From the NCBI GenBank assembly GCA_963665545.2, contig CAXXKZ010000012.1, positions 124,001 to 188,000 of the forward strand: a DNA stretch of 64,000 nt, written 5' to 3'. This DNA is from G963665545 sp963665545 (GTDB taxonomy: Bacteria > Pseudomonadota > Gammaproteobacteria > Xanthomonadales > SZUA-36). Of this stretch, positions 62,397-64,000 are shown piece after piece. Positions within the stretch are counted from its first letter, which is position 1, and the number at the start of each line of letters is the position of its first letter. Position numbers and translations under genes: made by a program. Below the pieces are notes generated by a model. It saw only the letters and a list, made by a program, of their open reading frames with translations. It made no database searches and was not told the DNA's origin.

Positions 62397-64000
62397 TCAA
62401 AAGTCGTAATGCATCCGCAGGTACCAGAACCGCCCATTGAATCCAATTCCCGACAGCACGTCATAGGGCAAATGTCCGAAATAGTTGATCAGATCACTGG
62501 ATAAATCGGGGTACTCGTCGAGCAGGTTGTCGGCGCCAATCGCCACCGTCCAGGCATCGCCAAAACGGGCCGCGATTTCCACGTCCAGCGACCATTTTTT
62601 GCCGTAAGTCTGTTCCGGCTCAAATCCACCGCCAAAATCAAAAATGCGGGCGGTTTCGCCATAGCGGGTCGCGCGTGCCAAAAATGACCATCGATCGATG
62701 GTCCAGTAGCCTGAAGCAATAAACTTGTCCCTGGGCGGCGCGGTCTCGAGCGTATTGAGATCTTCCACGCCAATCACTTGTGGGTTTTTGACATCGGTAT
62801 CTGATCGGTTGTAGCCAACACTCCAGTCGAAAGTGCTGTCGCCCATGTCAAAGGCGCCATTGGCGACAATATCGAAACCGGTCGTTTCGGTGTCGACCAG
62901 ATTGGCAAAATACTGGATGTTATTGTCGGCATTGACCAGGGTCACGCGGTCGTCCACATCGATCCTGTAAAAATCGACGGTCAAGCTGAATGCCTGATTC
63001 GCGGTGACTACAAAACCCGCGCTGAAGTTTTCAGATGACTCTTCCTCGAGGGGAAGTGCGCCATTGGCGATGGCGTCAGGATGCGTGGCCGGCAACAGTC
63101 TGAAAAGTTCGAGCTGTCCGCCGAAGCCAAAATTGGTGGTGGCTCGCTCATAACCAACCTGGGCCAGGGATGGCGCGCGAAAGCTGGTGCCCGCCGAACC
63201 ACGAATGGCAAAGAAGTCATTGAATTGATAGATCGCCGACAACTTGCCGGTCAGAGCATCACCAAAATCGTCGTAATCCTCATAGCGCGCCGCAGCACCA
63301 ACGTTGAACTTCTCGATGATGTCCATTTGCAGATCGATATACAGCGAGATGACCCGCCGGTCGACATCGGTTTCGCTTTCCAGCGGCAAACCCGGTCCGG
63401 CCTGTGCACCGACGCCAGCCACAAAGGGGCCTGGCAGGTAGGAGGCGGGCTCGCCGGCCGAGGTGCTGTAGTCTTCCAGGCGCAGCTCGGCGCCGTAACC
63501 CAGAGTCAGCGGGCCGTCAAAAGCGTCGACTTCAAAATCGCGCACCACATCTGCATTAAAGGTCAGCTGGGTAAACTTGAATCCGCCCAGGTCAAATTCG
63601 GTCGGGCTGGATGGCCCCAATGACGGATTCGCCGAATCCTTGACGCCCGAATCGAATTGATTCTGGCCCAGTGTGACGCTGAGATCCCAGTCAGAATTGA
63701 AATTCGTGCCCTCGAAGCCCGCGGAGAACGAGAAATCTGTGTTGTCGCCAAGCGTGATCGGCCTGAAACCGTTGGGGTGAACACTGGGCAGGCTGGTAAA
63801 GCCATCGGGATAACGGAAAAAACCGGTGCCCTCACTTTCGCGGTTTGAATAGCGGCCAAATGAATAGAATTCAACCGTGTTGAGCGGAATCCTGGCGTTG
63901 TAATACAAATAGATGTCTTCCGCTCCACCATCTCCCGGGGCGAACACACGCGCCGGATCCAGCGCCAGGTTGGCCGGCGTCTGGTCTTCGAAAAACGGCA
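62397..64000 (-). CDS. TonB-dependent receptor, 5' end beyond the window
   Basis: At least 534 codons open to the window edge. The barrel carries LDPARVFAPGDGGAEDIYLYYNARIPL, TFRAPSLAQVG as SFRAPSLAQVGYERAT, SENFSAGFVV, DIVANGAFDMGD and a closing LRMHYDF with terminal Phe, all typical of large outer-membrane receptors. The signal peptide and plug are outside. The ligand is unknown. A GTG at about 63947 could be mistaken for a start but lies inside the barrel. Confidence 0.9.
   Translation of the reverse strand, partial: PFFEDQTPANLALDPARVFAPGDGGAEDIYLYYNARIPLNTVEFYSFGRYSNRESEGTGFFRYPDGFTSLPSVHPNGFRPITLGDNTDFSFSAGFEGTNFNSDWDLSVTLGQNQFDSGVKDSANPSLGPSSPTEFDLGGFKFTQLTFNADVVRDFEVDAFDGPLTLGYGAELRLEDYSTSAGEPASYLPGPFVAGVGAQAGPGLPLESETDVDRRVISLYIDLQMDIIEKFNVGAAARYEDYDDFGDALTGKLSAIYQFNDFFAIRGSAGTSFRAPSLAQVGYERATTNFGFGGQLELFRLLPATHPDAIANGALPLEEESSENFSAGFVVTANQAFSLTVDFYRIDVDDRVTLVNADNNIQYFANLVDTETTGFDIVANGAFDMGDSTFDWSVGYNRSDTDVKNPQVIGVEDLNTLETAPPRDKFIASGYWTIDRWSFLARATRYGETARIFDFGGGFEPEQTYGKKWSLDVEIAARFGDAWTVAIGADNLLDEYPDLSSDLINYFGHLPYDVLSGIGFNGRFWYLRMHYDF

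Overview
The window looks like a chromosomal stretch of an uncultured-type, probably marine or aquatic gammaproteobacterium. The basis is a plant-type glutamate-cysteine ligase, an AlgC-type mutase with a membrane-bound N-terminal half, the order dut-coaBC-radC-rpmB-rpmG-mutM, many large TonB-dependent receptors, and a cyanophycin module. The lineage is an inference from gene content only. No rRNA or tRNA gene was seen.

Layout. 1-5.7 kb: two tandem oligopeptide-binding proteins, gshA and two small secreted proteins. 5.7-6.6 kb: a gene-free repeat block ending in a 79-bp tandem array. 6.6-13.2 kb: housekeeping genes algC, dut, coaBC, radC, rpmB, rpmG and mutM. 13.2-20.9 kb: a serine hydrolase, a frameshifted iron alcohol dehydrogenase, an ethanolamine-type permease, thymidine kinase, a cyanophycin-synthetase-like Mur ligase and a PAP2 phosphatase. 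21-23.4 kb: a TonB receptor broken by one stop codon. 23.7-45.5 kb: a surface-glycan locus with glycosyltransferases, a carbamoyltransferase, deacetylase-like proteins, a split radical SAM/SPASM protein, a Wzm/Wzt-type ABC exporter, a sulfotransferase and two paralogous, poorly characterised beta-propeller proteins. 45.5-50.4 kb: a complete cyanophycin cycle (synthetase, cyanophycinase, isoaspartyl dipeptidase). 50.5-54.8 kb: a deacetylase, GST, enoyl-CoA hydratase and an epimerase. 55-59.2 kb: a tryptophan-tryptophylquinone (TTQ) amine dehydrogenase operon with two cytochromes c. 59.2-64 kb: a truncated TonB receptor, an amidohydrolase and an edge-truncated TonB receptor.

The most unusual signals are these. 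(1) Five otherwise intact genes, four of them inside 7 kb of the glycan locus, are each broken by one in-frame stop. At two sites the family strongly or plausibly has tryptophan, and all five fit TGG to TAG/TGA. (2) Three small elements with a shared ~26-bp terminal inverted repeat are bounded by CTAG-type tetranucleotides, and in three genes that CTAG is the stop codon. (3) These elements and the 5.7-6.6 kb block share modular, nested palindromes, including a perfect 46-bp inverted repeat. (4) Many genes carry short 12-15 bp tandem duplications.

Working picture: the glycan genes would build, trim (deacetylate), decorate (carbamoylate, sulfate) and export a surface polysaccharide by the ABC route. 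The stop codons make it uncertain whether the locus is active in this strain. The cyanophycin and amine dehydrogenase modules point to active nitrogen storage and amine use.
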